Shown: in pieces, positions 9,506 to 17,744 of the stretch | How the letters are laid out: each line of letters starts with the position of its first letter | How positions within the stretch are numbered: the stretch's first letter is position 1 | Source: a virus | Virus record (IMG/VR): IMGVR_UViG_3300027976_002493 | Span: 1-53,803 of that record | Direction: 5' to 3' (one strand) | DNA length: 53,803 nucleotides | Position numbers and translations under genes: made by a program | The notes under the pieces: generated by a model | What the model saw: the letters and a program-made list of their open reading frames with translations, nothing else | What the model was told of the DNA's origin: nothing | Databases searched by the model: none

Positions 9506-9528
9506 CCTTGCTTCTGCGAGGGTTTTTT
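9506..9528 (+). terminator. Rho-independent terminator after uvsX
   Basis: CCTTGC (9506-9511), loop TTCT, GCGAGG (9516-9521) form a 6-bp stem with one G-U pair, followed by six Ts at 9523-9528. The same bases also carry the -33 TTG of the next promoter. Confidence 0.8.
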
Positions 9529-9540
9529 AATATATTTAAA
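9508..9540 (+). promoter_or_regulatory. Promoter fused to the terminator, for the exonuclease gene
   Basis: TTG at 9508-9510 (inside the terminator stem), a 20-base spacer made of the rest of the hairpin and the T-tract, and TATATTTAAA at 9531-9540. The ATG at 9544 follows so closely that the transcript should be leaderless. Confidence 0.7.
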
Positions 9541-9543
9541 AAT

Positions 9544-10584
9544 ATGTCACAGAACTTAAGAGCAATGCTCGCAAATATTACGGAGCAAGAAAGCGCACCC
9601 GTAATAGAGAAGAAATTCCATTCACGGGTCCTTATTATAGATGCACTAAACCTATTCTTCCGGAACTTTGCAACAATAAACTTTTTAAATAAGGAAGGAG
9701 TTCCAATCGGAGGAATGGCAGGCTTTATAAGATCTCTAGGTTCATTAATCCAACTAATACAACCAACCGGGGTCTATGTGATATTCGACGGAGTAGGTTC
9801 ATCGACCAACAGAAAGAACCTCCTACCCGAGTATAAATCAAATAGAGGTATAACTAGGGTAACCAACTGGGATACTTATGATAATATAGAAGAGGAGGGA
9901 GAATCTAAAGTAGATCAAATAACACGTCTTATACATTACCTTCAATGCCTACCGGTGAAGACCGGAATGATAGATAAAGCCGAAGCAGATGATATGATTG
10001 CATACATGGCTCTAGAATTACCGAAAAGAGAAAACTCAGATGTAGTGATAGTATCCTCAGATAAAGATTACTTACAACTAGTAAACGATAAAGTAACTGT
10101 CTACAGGCCTATAGGTAAGAAGTTCTATAAACAGAAAGAAGTAGCAGCGGAATTCGGAATACATTCAGATAATTTCATAATATATAAAACACTATTAGGA
10201 GATAGGTCAGATGCAATAAACGGAATAAGAGGATTAGGTCCAAAGACACTGTTAAAGAGATTCCCAGAACTAGTGGACCATTCTATAACATTGGAAGATA
10301 TATTTGAAATATCCGAAGCTAAACTTACCCAACATAAGGTTTACGCACAGGTACTCCAAGCTGAGAATATGTTAAGGAATTCCTATAAGCTTATGGATTT
10401 AAAAAATCCGATACTAGATCAAAGACAAAAAGAGTACATAGAGACACTCCTTGCAGAAGATAACAACCCGTTTCATAAGAAAGAGTTCCTACAGCTTTAT
10501 AAAATAGACGGAATCGATCATTTTATTAGGGATATAGAAGGCTGGGTAACTGATACTTTTTTTAAGCTAGGTAATTTAAAATAA
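9544..10584 (+). CDS. 5'-3' exonuclease / RNase H of the FEN family (T4 Rnh-like)
   Basis: I start at ATG 9544 (346 residues); an upstream TTG at 9508 would put 12 residues inside a terminator and promoter. The protein shows the FEN layout: an N-terminal strand with D in VLIIDALNLFF, VIFDG in the second acidic strand, KAEADDMIAYMA and VSSDKDYLQL as the metal-binding cluster, and GDRSDAINGIRGLGPKT as the helix-3-turn-helix DNA-binding motif. In T4 this enzyme removes Okazaki RNA primers with gp32. The C-terminal third is unique but helical, as in T4 Rnh. Confidence 0.85.
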   Translation: MSQNLRAMLANITEQESAPVIEKKFHSRVLIIDALNLFFRNFATINFLNKEGVPIGGMAGFIRSLGSLIQLIQPTGVYVIFDGVGSSTNRKNLLPEYKSNRGITRVTNWDTYDNIEEEGESKVDQITRLIHYLQCLPVKTGMIDKAEADDMIAYMALELPKRENSDVVIVSSDKDYLQLVNDKVTVYRPIGKKFYKQKEVAAEFGIHSDNFIIYKTLLGDRSDAINGIRGLGPKTLLKRFPELVDHSITLEDIFEISEAKLTQHKVYAQVLQAENMLRNSYKLMDLKNPILDQRQKEYIETLLAEDNNPFHKKEFLQLYKIDGIDHFIRDIEGWVTDTFFKLGNLK

Positions 10585-10589
10585 GTTCG

Positions 10590-10599
10590 TATATTAAAG
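10590..10599 (+). promoter_or_regulatory. Probable -7 element for the helicase gene
   Basis: TATATTAAAG preceded by TTCG, as in the strong promoters of this window, but the position 20 bases upstream reads CTA rather than TTG. The helicase start is 30 bases downstream, so this is a weaker or activator-dependent candidate. Confidence 0.45.
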
Positions 10600-10628
10600 T
10601 TAAATAAAGGTAGAATATAAAAATAGTT

Positions 10629-12017
10629 TTGGCAGCATTAAAAGTCTTATCAGACTACGGTCCGGTATTCCAAGTAAAAGCGATTGGAGCGCTCCTCTCA
10701 AAGAAGGAATTCATACAGAATATAAACGACATATTATCGGACGAACACTTCCCGAACCCGGCACACAAGTGGGTAATAAATCAAATACTCAGCTACTGGC
10801 ATAAGTATCACACAGTAATCTCTATGGAGATCTTATCCATAGAAGTTAAGAAATTACAGAATGAAATATTACAAACATCCATTAGAGAACAGTTAAAAGA
10901 AGCATACAGGCACTCTGATGCTGAGTTAGCATACGTAGAAGAGGAGTTTACCACCTTTTGCAAAAACCAAAAACTAAAAGGAGCTCTTCTAGATTCAGTA
11001 GATCTACTAAACTCAGGAGAGTATGACAGCATTAGATTCCTAATAGATAATGCACTAAAGGCAGGTACTGATAAGAATATCGGACATGAATACAATAAAG
11101 ATATAGAAACCCGGTATAGGGAAGATTCAAGACCTACTATTCCAACCCCTTGGCCAGATATTAATAAAATCATGCAAGGAGGCTTCGGACCAGGAGATTT
11201 AGGTATAGTTTTCGGAAACCCGGGAGGAGGAAAAAGCTGGCTCATGGTAGCCATGGCAGCTCACGCAGTACGGCTGGGGTATAACGTAGTGTACTACACT
11301 CTAGAACTTGGAGAAGACTATGTAGGTAAAAGGATTGACTGCTACCTTACAGGAGTGGATATTGAACATATAGGAGAACATAGAAAAAAAATAGAGGAAA
11401 TGGTCGAAACACTCCCCGGAAACCTCATAATAAAAGAATACCCGCCTAAAATGGCATCAGTAGCCACTATAAGAGCACACCTGCAGAAATGTACCGACTC
11501 AGAAGTAAAACCAGACCTAGTGATTATAGATTATATAGATTACTTAAGAGGTAGTGTAAGTAATAAATTTGCAGAGAGGAAAGATGAAATAGACGATGTA
11601 TATGTAGCATGTAAGGGATTAGCTAAAGAACTTAAAATACCTATAATATCACCTTCACAAGTAAACAGGATGGGAGCTAAGGACGATATAATAGAAGGAG
11701 ATAAGGCTGCAGGATCTTACGATAAGATAATGGTTTCTGATTTCTGTATGTCGTTGTCAAGGAAGAAAGAAGATAAGTTAAACGGAACCGGTAGAATTCA
11801 TATCATGAAAAACAGGTACGGAATGGACGGAATGACATTTGGAGCAAAGATGGATACCTCTAATGGACATGTTGAACTTACTGAAGATATTCCAACCTAT
11901 GATGATTTCCTACCTACACCCGGTAATGGTAACGCTAGGACTTTCAATCTTATGGACAGCTTCGATAAAAAAGAACTATCCAAAAAATTTACACAGCTTT
12001 CCACGTTTTCTAAGTAG
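10629..12017 (+). CDS. Replicative DNA helicase, DnaB / T4 gp41 type
   Basis: A 462-residue protein with an N-terminal helical domain (1-110), a linker, and a RecA-type motor. Walker A is GNPGGGKS at 196-203, Walker B ends in DLVIIDYIDYL with D301, and SPSQVNR near 346-352 is the sensor motif. The C-terminus (MDSFDKKELSKKF) could be a partner-binding tail. The start is TTG at 10629: an in-frame TAG lies just upstream, and the next ATG would delete the N-terminal domain. It acts as a hexamer unwinding the fork; no primase gene is in this window. Confidence 0.88.
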   Translation: MAALKVLSDYGPVFQVKAIGALLSKKEFIQNINDILSDEHFPNPAHKWVINQILSYWHKYHTVISMEILSIEVKKLQNEILQTSIREQLKEAYRHSDAELAYVEEEFTTFCKNQKLKGALLDSVDLLNSGEYDSIRFLIDNALKAGTDKNIGHEYNKDIETRYREDSRPTIPTPWPDINKIMQGGFGPGDLGIVFGNPGGGKSWLMVAMAAHAVRLGYNVVYYTLELGEDYVGKRIDCYLTGVDIEHIGEHRKKIEEMVETLPGNLIIKEYPPKMASVATIRAHLQKCTDSEVKPDLVIIDYIDYLRGSVSNKFAERKDEIDDVYVACKGLAKELKIPIISPSQVNRMGAKDDIIEGDKAAGSYDKIMVSDFCMSLSRKKEDKLNGTGRIHIMKNRYGMDGMTFGAKMDTSNGHVELTEDIPTYDDFLPTPGNGNARTFNLMDSFDKKELSKKFTQLSTFSK

Positions 12018-12083
12018 AAGGTCTAATTTTCTTTAAAGGTTACATAGGTATTATATACAAGTAAAAAAAAATAAAAAACATTA

Positions 12084-14309
12084 ATGAGAGGATCAAAATT
12101 ACTATCAAACATAAAGTTTTACACTGACTATTCTAAATGGGATGAAAAGCTAGAAAGAAAACAATCCTGGGAAGAGAGGGTAGAAGATGTTATGAGAATG
12201 CATCAGGAAAACCCTAAATTTAAAGAAGCATTCAAAAACCCTTGGTTTGCTGACATGTTTGAAAAAACTAAGGACTTATATAAAAGAAAAATGATATCGG
12301 GCTCGCAAAGAGCTTTCCAATTCAATGAATATCATATAGGAAGACATAATTCTAAGATATACAACTGCACTGTAACGTACTGTGATAGGCCTAGGATGTT
12401 CCAAGAAGCAATGTATCAACTGCTATGCGGGTGTGGGGTTGGAGTGTCATTCTTAAAAAAGTTTACCAACCAACTCCCTAATATTTCTTCTAGAGATAGG
12501 GGGACTAAAACATTTACAATAGCGGATGACATAGAGGGTTGGGCAAATGCTGTAGGTGTATTAATGTCTTCTTATTTTGAAGGGGAAGTCCCCTTCCCTG
12601 AATACCAAAGGTATATAATTAACTTTGATTATTCTCAAATTAGACCAGAAGGTGCTTACATCTCAGGCGGTTTTAAAGCCCCGGGACATACCGGATTAAA
12701 GAGGAGTCTTGAGAAAATAGAAAACTTACTAAACAAAACTTTAAGTAGGGGTCAATTTAAAATAACACCTATCATACCTTATGATATTATCATGCACTGT
12801 GCTGATGCTGTTCTAAGTGGCGGAGTTAGAAGAAGTGCTACTATAGCCTTGTTTGATTTTGATGATGAGGAAATGATGAATGCTAAAGTAGGTAACTGGT
12901 TTAGTGAAAACCCACAGAGAGCAAGGAGTAACAACTCAGCTCTATTAATTAGAAGTCAAATTACTAAAGAACAATTTGATAATTTAATGGAAAGAACTAA
13001 GCAATTCGGTGAGCCGGGTTTTATCTTTTCTGAGAGTGAGGACTTTCTCTACAACCCCTGCGTTGAGATAGGTATGTTAGCTAAACTTAAAAGGCTAGAA
13101 GAGGAAATATCAGGGTGGCAGAGTTGTAATTTATCAGGTGTGATTGGGAAGTATTCTACTTCATTGGAGATATTTGTGGAACAGGCTGAGTGTGCTTCTT
13201 TTATAGGAACACTGCAAGCCTCTTATACTAATTTACGCTACTTGGGAGAAGTATCGGAAGAAATTCATAAAAAAGAGGCCTTAATTGGTGTTTCCATTAC
13301 AGGGTTTATGAATTCTCCTAAAGTACTACTAAACCCCGATTACCTTAGAACTGCTGCTTTAGCAGTTAAAGATGTTAACAGAAAAACAGCATTTATTATA
13401 GGAATAAATGTTGCAGCTAGAACTACTTGTGTAAAGCCATCGGGAAATGAAAGTACAATGTATGAAACTGCTTCCGGTATACATGGAGAACATTCTGAAG
13501 ATTATTTTAGAATAGTTCAATTGAATAAGGAAGATGATATTGCTAAAATGATAGCATCTAAAGTTCCTGATATGATAGAAGAAAGTGTTTGGAGTGCAAA
13601 TAAAACTGATTATGCTATCTTTGTCCCTATTAAAACTAAAAAAGGTTCAATATACAAAAAAGACCTATTAGGTGTAAAACAGCTAGAAATAGTAAAATTA
13701 GTACAGGAGAACTGGGTGGAGGTAGGTACAAATATTGAATTATGTTCCCACCCAAAGTTAAGACATAATGTTTCAAATACTATATCAGTGGATAACTGGG
13801 AACAAGTGGGTGATTTTATTTTTAATAATAAAGAAGTATTCGCAGGTATCTCATTATTATCTCATACGGGGGATAAAGTTTATAATCAAGCTCCATTTAC
13901 AGAGGTAATAGATTCAACAAAAATAGTTGAGAAGTATGGAGATGCCTCCATGTTTGTATCGGGGTTAATAGTTGATGGTTTAGAATTATTTAATAATAAC
14001 CTATGGCAAGCATGTGATTTTATATCCCAAGAAGATAGAAAATTAGAAGGTACCAACCAACAGATATTACTAAAACAAACCTGGATTAGTAGAGCAAAGA
14101 AATTTGCTAAACGTTACTTCAAAGACATTGAGGATTTGATATTCTGTATGAAGGATGTACACCTTTACCATAAATGGGTAAATATTGAACGTGTTCAAAG
14201 AAACCTAGATATTGAACCCTTATTATCTCAAACTAAACCCGAATACACTGCAATTGATACTCTAGGTGCTCAATCTTGTTATGGAGGAGCTTGTGAGATA
14301 GAATTTTAA
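12084..14309 (+). CDS. nrdJ: Class II (B12-dependent) ribonucleoside-triphosphate reductase
   Basis: A 741-residue protein, nearly the length of the monomeric Lactobacillus-type RTPR. C95 (NCTVTYC) and C348 (WQSCNLSG) match the redox pair, C326/E328 (NPCVEI) the thiyl-radical cysteine and its glutamate, and the C-terminal C732-x4-C737 the shuttle thiols. DAVLSGGVRRSA and TTCVKPSGNESTM are typical of the barrel and phosphate site. It makes dNTPs without oxygen and depends on adenosylcobalamin taken from the host. The thioredoxin-like gene at 22282 may be its reductant. Codons are richer in T-ending forms than in the upstream replication genes, suggesting separate origin. Confidence 0.9.
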   Translation: MRGSKLLSNIKFYTDYSKWDEKLERKQSWEERVEDVMRMHQENPKFKEAFKNPWFADMFEKTKDLYKRKMISGSQRAFQFNEYHIGRHNSKIYNCTVTYCDRPRMFQEAMYQLLCGCGVGVSFLKKFTNQLPNISSRDRGTKTFTIADDIEGWANAVGVLMSSYFEGEVPFPEYQRYIINFDYSQIRPEGAYISGGFKAPGHTGLKRSLEKIENLLNKTLSRGQFKITPIIPYDIIMHCADAVLSGGVRRSATIALFDFDDEEMMNAKVGNWFSENPQRARSNNSALLIRSQITKEQFDNLMERTKQFGEPGFIFSESEDFLYNPCVEIGMLAKLKRLEEEISGWQSCNLSGVIGKYSTSLEIFVEQAECASFIGTLQASYTNLRYLGEVSEEIHKKEALIGVSITGFMNSPKVLLNPDYLRTAALAVKDVNRKTAFIIGINVAARTTCVKPSGNESTMYETASGIHGEHSEDYFRIVQLNKEDDIAKMIASKVPDMIEESVWSANKTDYAIFVPIKTKKGSIYKKDLLGVKQLEIVKLVQENWVEVGTNIELCSHPKLRHNVSNTISVDNWEQVGDFIFNNKEVFAGISLLSHTGDKVYNQAPFTEVIDSTKIVEKYGDASMFVSGLIVDGLELFNNNLWQACDFISQEDRKLEGTNQQILLKQTWISRAKKFAKRYFKDIEDLIFCMKDVHLYHKWVNIERVQRNLDIEPLLSQTKPEYTAIDTLGAQSCYGGACEIEF

Positions 14310-14380
14310 ATGTTGAGCGAAAATCCCCCACCCCTCTAGGTAGTGTTAATTCACAATACCTTTTAAAATATAGAAATAAG

Positions 14381-14401
14381 CAGGGGTATTACCTACCCCT
14401 G
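14381..14401 (+). terminator. GC-rich hairpin after the reductase gene
   Basis: CAGGGGTA (14381-14388) and TACCCCTG (14394-14401) form a perfect 8-bp stem with a 5-base loop, the strongest hairpin in the 163 bases between the reductase and the holin-like gene. It is followed by TCTCTATGT, not a real T-tract, so it may be an imperfect terminator or an mRNA end-stabilising structure. Confidence 0.5.
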
Positions 14402-14472
14402 TCTCTATGTATAACAAAATAAACGTTGCCTAGAACAGTTACACTATGTTAGAATATATAAGAAAAATAATT

Positions 14473-14715
14473 ATGGGAACACTTAACTGGATAAAAGGAA
14501 CACTTAGGGATGAGAAGGGAAATCCATCATCTAAAAGAATCATGGGACTTGTTGCTGGTTTTTCTTTGTGTATTACAATGATAGCAAACAGTTTCACAGA
14601 TATTTCAGTTGCACCATCAACGCCATTAGTTAACGCAGTTGCTGCTTTAGCATTTGGAGCATTAGGTTTAACATCTATTGATAAAATATGGAGTAACAAG
14701 AAAGATCAAGAATAA
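14473..14715 (+). CDS. Small two-helix membrane protein, holin-like
   Basis: I prefer ATG 14473 (80 residues), which has the AT-rich leader seen before many starts here; an in-frame ATG at 14446 would add nine residues. The protein has a charged N-terminus (RDEKGNPSSKR), a helix around residues 23-42, a second helix around 52-72, and a basic tail. This arrangement is common in short phage holins. It opens a cassette with an endolysin 1.5 kb downstream, which supports a role in membrane permeabilisation. A second holin-like gene lies at 15622, so one may be an antiholin. Confidence 0.65.
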   Translation: MGTLNWIKGTLRDEKGNPSSKRIMGLVAGFSLCITMIANSFTDISVAPSTPLVNAVAALAFGALGLTSIDKIWSNKKDQE

Positions 14716-14737
14716 TCTTAAATATTACAATTAACTA

Positions 14738-14760
14738 AAAAAGATCATAAGGTCCTTTTT
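14738..14760 (+). terminator. Probable terminator after the first holin-like gene
   Basis: AAAAAG-A-TC (14738-14746), loop ATAA, GGTCCTTTTT (14751-14760) pair with one bulged C and one G-U pair, with the run of Ts inside the 3' arm. It is symmetrical and short, so efficiency is uncertain. Confidence 0.5.
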
Positions 14761-14811
14761 CTTGTTTAGAGATATAAGATATATAATATAATACAATACA
14801 ATAAGTCAATT

Positions 14812-15618
14812 ATGGAAAATCAAGGAGAAACTAGTAATACAGGAGCATCTGCTGATGCAAATATAGGAACTGAGGTAACCGATTCATCGGCAAGTGCTGG
14901 AATTGACGTAAGTGCAGAAGCAAACGCTAATATAGAAAACGAAGAAACTATTGGTGATGCAACATTAACACAAGAAGCACACGCAGAAGTTGAAGCACAT
15001 GCAGAAGCAGAATCATCTGCAGGATTTGATGGTAAAAATGCAACTGTTGATGCTCACGCAGAAGTTGGAGTATCGGCAGAAGTTGGAGCATCTAATACAG
15101 TAGAATCTGGTAATGTAACTAACACAACTGAAGCTCATGTTGGAGCAGACGCTGATGCATATGTTGGAGCAAGTGGGCAAGTTGGAGAAGACGGAGCAGA
15201 AGGACATGCGGGAGCAATGGCTGGAGCATCTGTTAATGCTGGAGTTTCAAATGGTACTTATGATGAAGATGGAAACGGTGCTGAAGTTGGTGCTGAAGTT
15301 TCAGCTGGAGCACAAGTTGGTGGTGAAGTTGGAGGCGGAGCTACAATGGATGACGGTGTTGCAACAATCGGTGTTGATGGTAAAGTAGCACTTATAGTAG
15401 GAGTTGATGTAGATCTTTCAGTGAGTGTAGATACTAAACCTACACAAGAAGAAATAAATAAGAAAGCAATAGAAGTAGCTGATGCTTTATCAGCTTCACA
15501 AGAAGCAGCGAGAGTTGCAAAGGCGACTCAAGATGCTGCAAATGCTGCACAATCAAAATTAGATGACGTGGCACATAAAGCAGAGAAAAGTAAAGCGAAT
15601 CCTAAAAACTGGTTTTAA
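14812..15618 (+). CDS. Ala/Gly/Val-rich low-complexity protein inside the lysis cassette
   Basis: A 268-residue acidic protein of very biased composition. Residues 1-200 are built from short imperfect units with Ala, Gly, Val, Glu and His/Asn (for example SAEVGASN, AHVGADADAYVGASG, EVGAEVSAGAQVGGEVGGG), suggesting a repetitive beta or glycine-zipper structure. Residues 213-268 switch to a charged helix (EEINKKAIEVADALS...) that is likely coiled coil. There is no signal peptide, no membrane segment of normal hydrophobicity and no cysteine. It lies between two holin-like genes, 4 bases before the second. I do not recognise it; pore-modulating, envelope-associated or virion roles are all open. 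Confidence 0.7.
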   Translation: MENQGETSNTGASADANIGTEVTDSSASAGIDVSAEANANIENEETIGDATLTQEAHAEVEAHAEAESSAGFDGKNATVDAHAEVGVSAEVGASNTVESGNVTNTTEAHVGADADAYVGASGQVGEDGAEGHAGAMAGASVNAGVSNGTYDEDGNGAEVGAEVSAGAQVGGEVGGGATMDDGVATIGVDGKVALIVGVDVDLSVSVDTKPTQEEINKKAIEVADALSASQEAARVAKATQDAANAAQSKLDDVAHKAEKSKANPKNWF

Positions 15619-15621
15619 ATT

Positions 15622-15915
15622 ATGGAAAAAGGAAAGAATTCTCATTTCTCACAGATAGTAAAAAGAATGCTTATTGGTAGAATTGTCATTACATCAGTTG
15701 TAATATTCTCTTTTATGGGTGTTATATTTGGAATTGGACATGCAATGCATACAGATACTGAAATATCGGGCGAATGGAAAGAGATCCTATTATTAATGTT
15801 AGGTGCTCTGATTGGATCGTTTGGTAAAGTAATTGATCACTGGTTTAAAGATAGTGATAAAGACAGACAATTAATAGACAAGATATCTGAGTTAGATAAA
15901 AATAACCCAGAATAA
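15622..15915 (+). CDS. Second holin-like small membrane protein
   Basis: A 97-residue protein with a basic N-terminus (KGKNSHFSQIVKR), a hydrophobic helix at about 17-40, a short polar loop (HTDTEISGEWKE), a second helix at about 54-72 and a charged C-terminus rich in Asp and Lys. This is the layout of class II holins. It begins 4 bases after the Ala/Gly-rich gene and is followed 18 bases later by the endolysin, the usual holin-endolysin order. Confidence 0.7.
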   Translation: MEKGKNSHFSQIVKRMLIGRIVITSVVIFSFMGVIFGIGHAMHTDTEISGEWKEILLLMLGALIGSFGKVIDHWFKDSDKDRQLIDKISELDKNNPE

Positions 15916-15932
15916 AAATAAATAAATTAATC

Positions 15933-16814
15933 ATGATTTTAAAAATTAATTCAAAAGGGAATGAAGTTAAAGAATTACAAGAGTTCTTGGGTGTGGGTGC
16001 AGATGGCACCTTTGGCAAAGGGACAGAAAATGCTGTTAAAACATGGCAGTCCAAAAATGGTCTTGTTGCTGATGGTATTGTGGGCCCTGCCACTTGGAAT
16101 GCTATGGGTTTGGCTACTACTGATGCTTCTGAAAAAACGTACACAACTAAAAATGGTCTAATTATAAATAGACATTTCTTACCGGTCGGCGAATATAAAC
16201 AAGGACCAATTAAAGCAGAATGGATATTTTTACACCACACTGCGGGTTGGCAAAACCCATATACTACAATAGATCAATGGGGTAAAGATGATCGTGGTGC
16301 TATTGCTACTGAATTTGTTTTAGGTGGAACCAAAGTAACTGATGGTAGTAATGACTATGATGGTGTTATGGTTCAAGCATTTCCTAAAGGAAATTGGGGT
16401 TATCATTTAGGTAAAAACGGTTCTGATAAAATGCATAAAAATTCAGTTGGAATTGAGGTTTGTAATTTCGGTTATATTAAAGATGGAAAAACGTATGCTG
16501 GATCTATAGCAAATCAATCAGAAATAGTTACATTAGCAAAACCATTTAAAGGATTCAAAACATGGCACAGATATTCTAACGCACAAATATCATCTCTTTG
16601 TAAATGGATCAAATTCATAGGAGAAAGAGATGGAATCGATATTAGAGCAGGTTTACCAGCTTTAGTTAAGAAGATAGGTGCAGATGCTTTCGAATTTAAC
16701 GAAGATGCATATTATGGAAAGGTAAAGGGTATATGGACACATACAAATACCCGTAAAGACAAGTTTGATATGTTCCCACAGCCGGAACTGATGGACATGC
16801 TTGTAAGTTTATAG
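15933..16814 (+). CDS. Endolysin: peptidoglycan-binding domain plus N-acetylmuramoyl-L-alanine amidase
   Basis: A 293-residue protein. Residues 1-60 form a PG_binding_1 domain (GNEVKELQEFLG, DGTFGKGTENAVKTWQ, DGIVGPATW). Residues about 90-293 form an Amidase_2 domain: WIFLHHTAG with H101/H102, VGIEVCNFG in the core strand, and H270 in WTHTNTRKDKFD as the other zinc-binding region. It cleaves the bond between N-acetylmuramic acid and L-alanine. There is no signal peptide, so it needs the adjacent holins for export. T-rich codons match its cassette neighbours rather than the replication genes. Confidence 0.9.
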   Translation: MILKINSKGNEVKELQEFLGVGADGTFGKGTENAVKTWQSKNGLVADGIVGPATWNAMGLATTDASEKTYTTKNGLIINRHFLPVGEYKQGPIKAEWIFLHHTAGWQNPYTTIDQWGKDDRGAIATEFVLGGTKVTDGSNDYDGVMVQAFPKGNWGYHLGKNGSDKMHKNSVGIEVCNFGYIKDGKTYAGSIANQSEIVTLAKPFKGFKTWHRYSNAQISSLCKWIKFIGERDGIDIRAGLPALVKKIGADAFEFNEDAYYGKVKGIWTHTNTRKDKFDMFPQPELMDMLVSL

Positions 16815-16851
16815 CGGAAGAAATAAGGAAAAATACAATAACTAATAAAAC

Positions 16852-17457
16852 ATGGATAGTATAGTAATGATTACCACCATTGCAGTCGCCTTAATAACAG
16901 CAGTGTTAGGTCCTGTAGTAGTTGCCTGGGCTAAGAGTAAGATGGAACCTGTTAAAAAAGGAAGCCCACTAGGCGAAGCCATCGCACTAAATACAGTAGT
17001 AGATGAACAGTTAGCAGCTATAAGAGAGGAATTAGGAGCAGATAGGGTGTGGGTATCACAGTTTCACAACGGAGGACACTTCTACCCTACCAGTAAGTCA
17101 ATTCAAAAATTCTCCATCTTCTACGAACAAACCTCAATCGGTACCGCAGCCAGCCAAATGGTGTTCCAGAATATACCATGCTCTCTTTTTCCAAGATCAA
17201 TGTCAGAGATAATGAAAGAAGGTGAGATATCAGTACCGAGTCTAAGTAGTGAAAATTACGGACTTGGGCAGTTTGCTGAGCAGTACGGTACTAAGTCATT
17301 CTACATGGTAGCACTAAAAGATCTACAGGGACGTTTTATTGGAACACTATCAGTAGCTTATAACACAGAGTATAAATTTACTAAAGATGATTGGATTTAT
17401 ATAAGACAGAAAGCAGGTGTAGTTGGAACATTACTTGATGAATACTTAAATATTTAA
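16852..17457 (+). CDS. Membrane-anchored protein with GAF-like domain
   Basis: A 201-residue protein with one N-terminal transmembrane helix (about residues 4-27) followed by basic residues, so the rest faces the cytoplasm. Residues 55-195 look like a GAF-type sensory domain: ELGADRVWVSQFHNGGHF, then an effector-pocket region, and a last strand FIGTLSVAYN. Similar membrane-GAF proteins without catalytic domains occur in large marine phages. No ligand is predictable. It could sense a host signal or cell state, for example to time lysis given the endolysin next door. The fold is inferred from pattern. Confidence 0.6.
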   Translation: MDSIVMITTIAVALITAVLGPVVVAWAKSKMEPVKKGSPLGEAIALNTVVDEQLAAIREELGADRVWVSQFHNGGHFYPTSKSIQKFSIFYEQTSIGTAASQMVFQNIPCSLFPRSMSEIMKEGEISVPSLSSENYGLGQFAEQYGTKSFYMVALKDLQGRFIGTLSVAYNTEYKFTKDDWIYIRQKAGVVGTLLDEYLNI

Positions 17458-17464
17458 AAATAAC

Positions 17465-17497
17465 TTGTATAGTTACATACTTGTTCGTATACTTAAT
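17465..17497 (+). promoter_or_regulatory. Promoter for the small membrane protein genes
   Basis: TTG at 17465-17467, a 20-base spacer ending in TTCG, and TATACTTAAT at 17488-17497. The next ATG is at 17520, leaving an A-rich leader. Confidence 0.7.
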
Positions 17498-17519
17498 AAT
17501 AATAATAAAGTAAATAAAC

Positions 17520-17723
17520 ATGAAAAAAGTATTAAATTTTATCAAAACAGGTTTTACAACTGTTAAGAGTTGGATCGTATCAAACGAAATTAAAGGAGTA
17601 TTAGTTTTATTAGCCGGAATCATACTATGGACCACAGGGTACCCTATCTATGCTGGCTTTGCATTCGGTGTATTCGCATCAAAGAACTGGGAGCTCCTTA
17701 AATCCAAACTTACAAAAAGATAA
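17520..17723 (+). CDS. Small membrane protein
   Basis: A 67-residue protein with an amphipathic basic N-terminus and a hydrophobic region at about 24-53 that can form one long or two short transmembrane helices separated by GYP. The C-terminus is basic. Clear own promoter and leader. I do not recognise a family; it precedes a larger membrane protein by 21 bases and may act with it. Confidence 0.65.
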   Translation: MKKVLNFIKTGFTTVKSWIVSNEIKGVLVLLAGIILWTTGYPIYAGFAFGVFASKNWELLKSKLTKR

Positions 17724-17744
17724 CAAATACTTCAAATACTTCAA

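Noticed and set aside
9508-9543. TTG start adding 12 residues to the exonuclease
   Set aside because: The bases form a terminator hairpin, T-tract and promoter; the ATG at 9544 fits the promoter position.
15137-15388. Alternative-frame ORF inside the Ala/Gly-rich gene
   Set aside because: Its Leu/Met/Glu-rich product is a frame shadow of the repetitive sequence.
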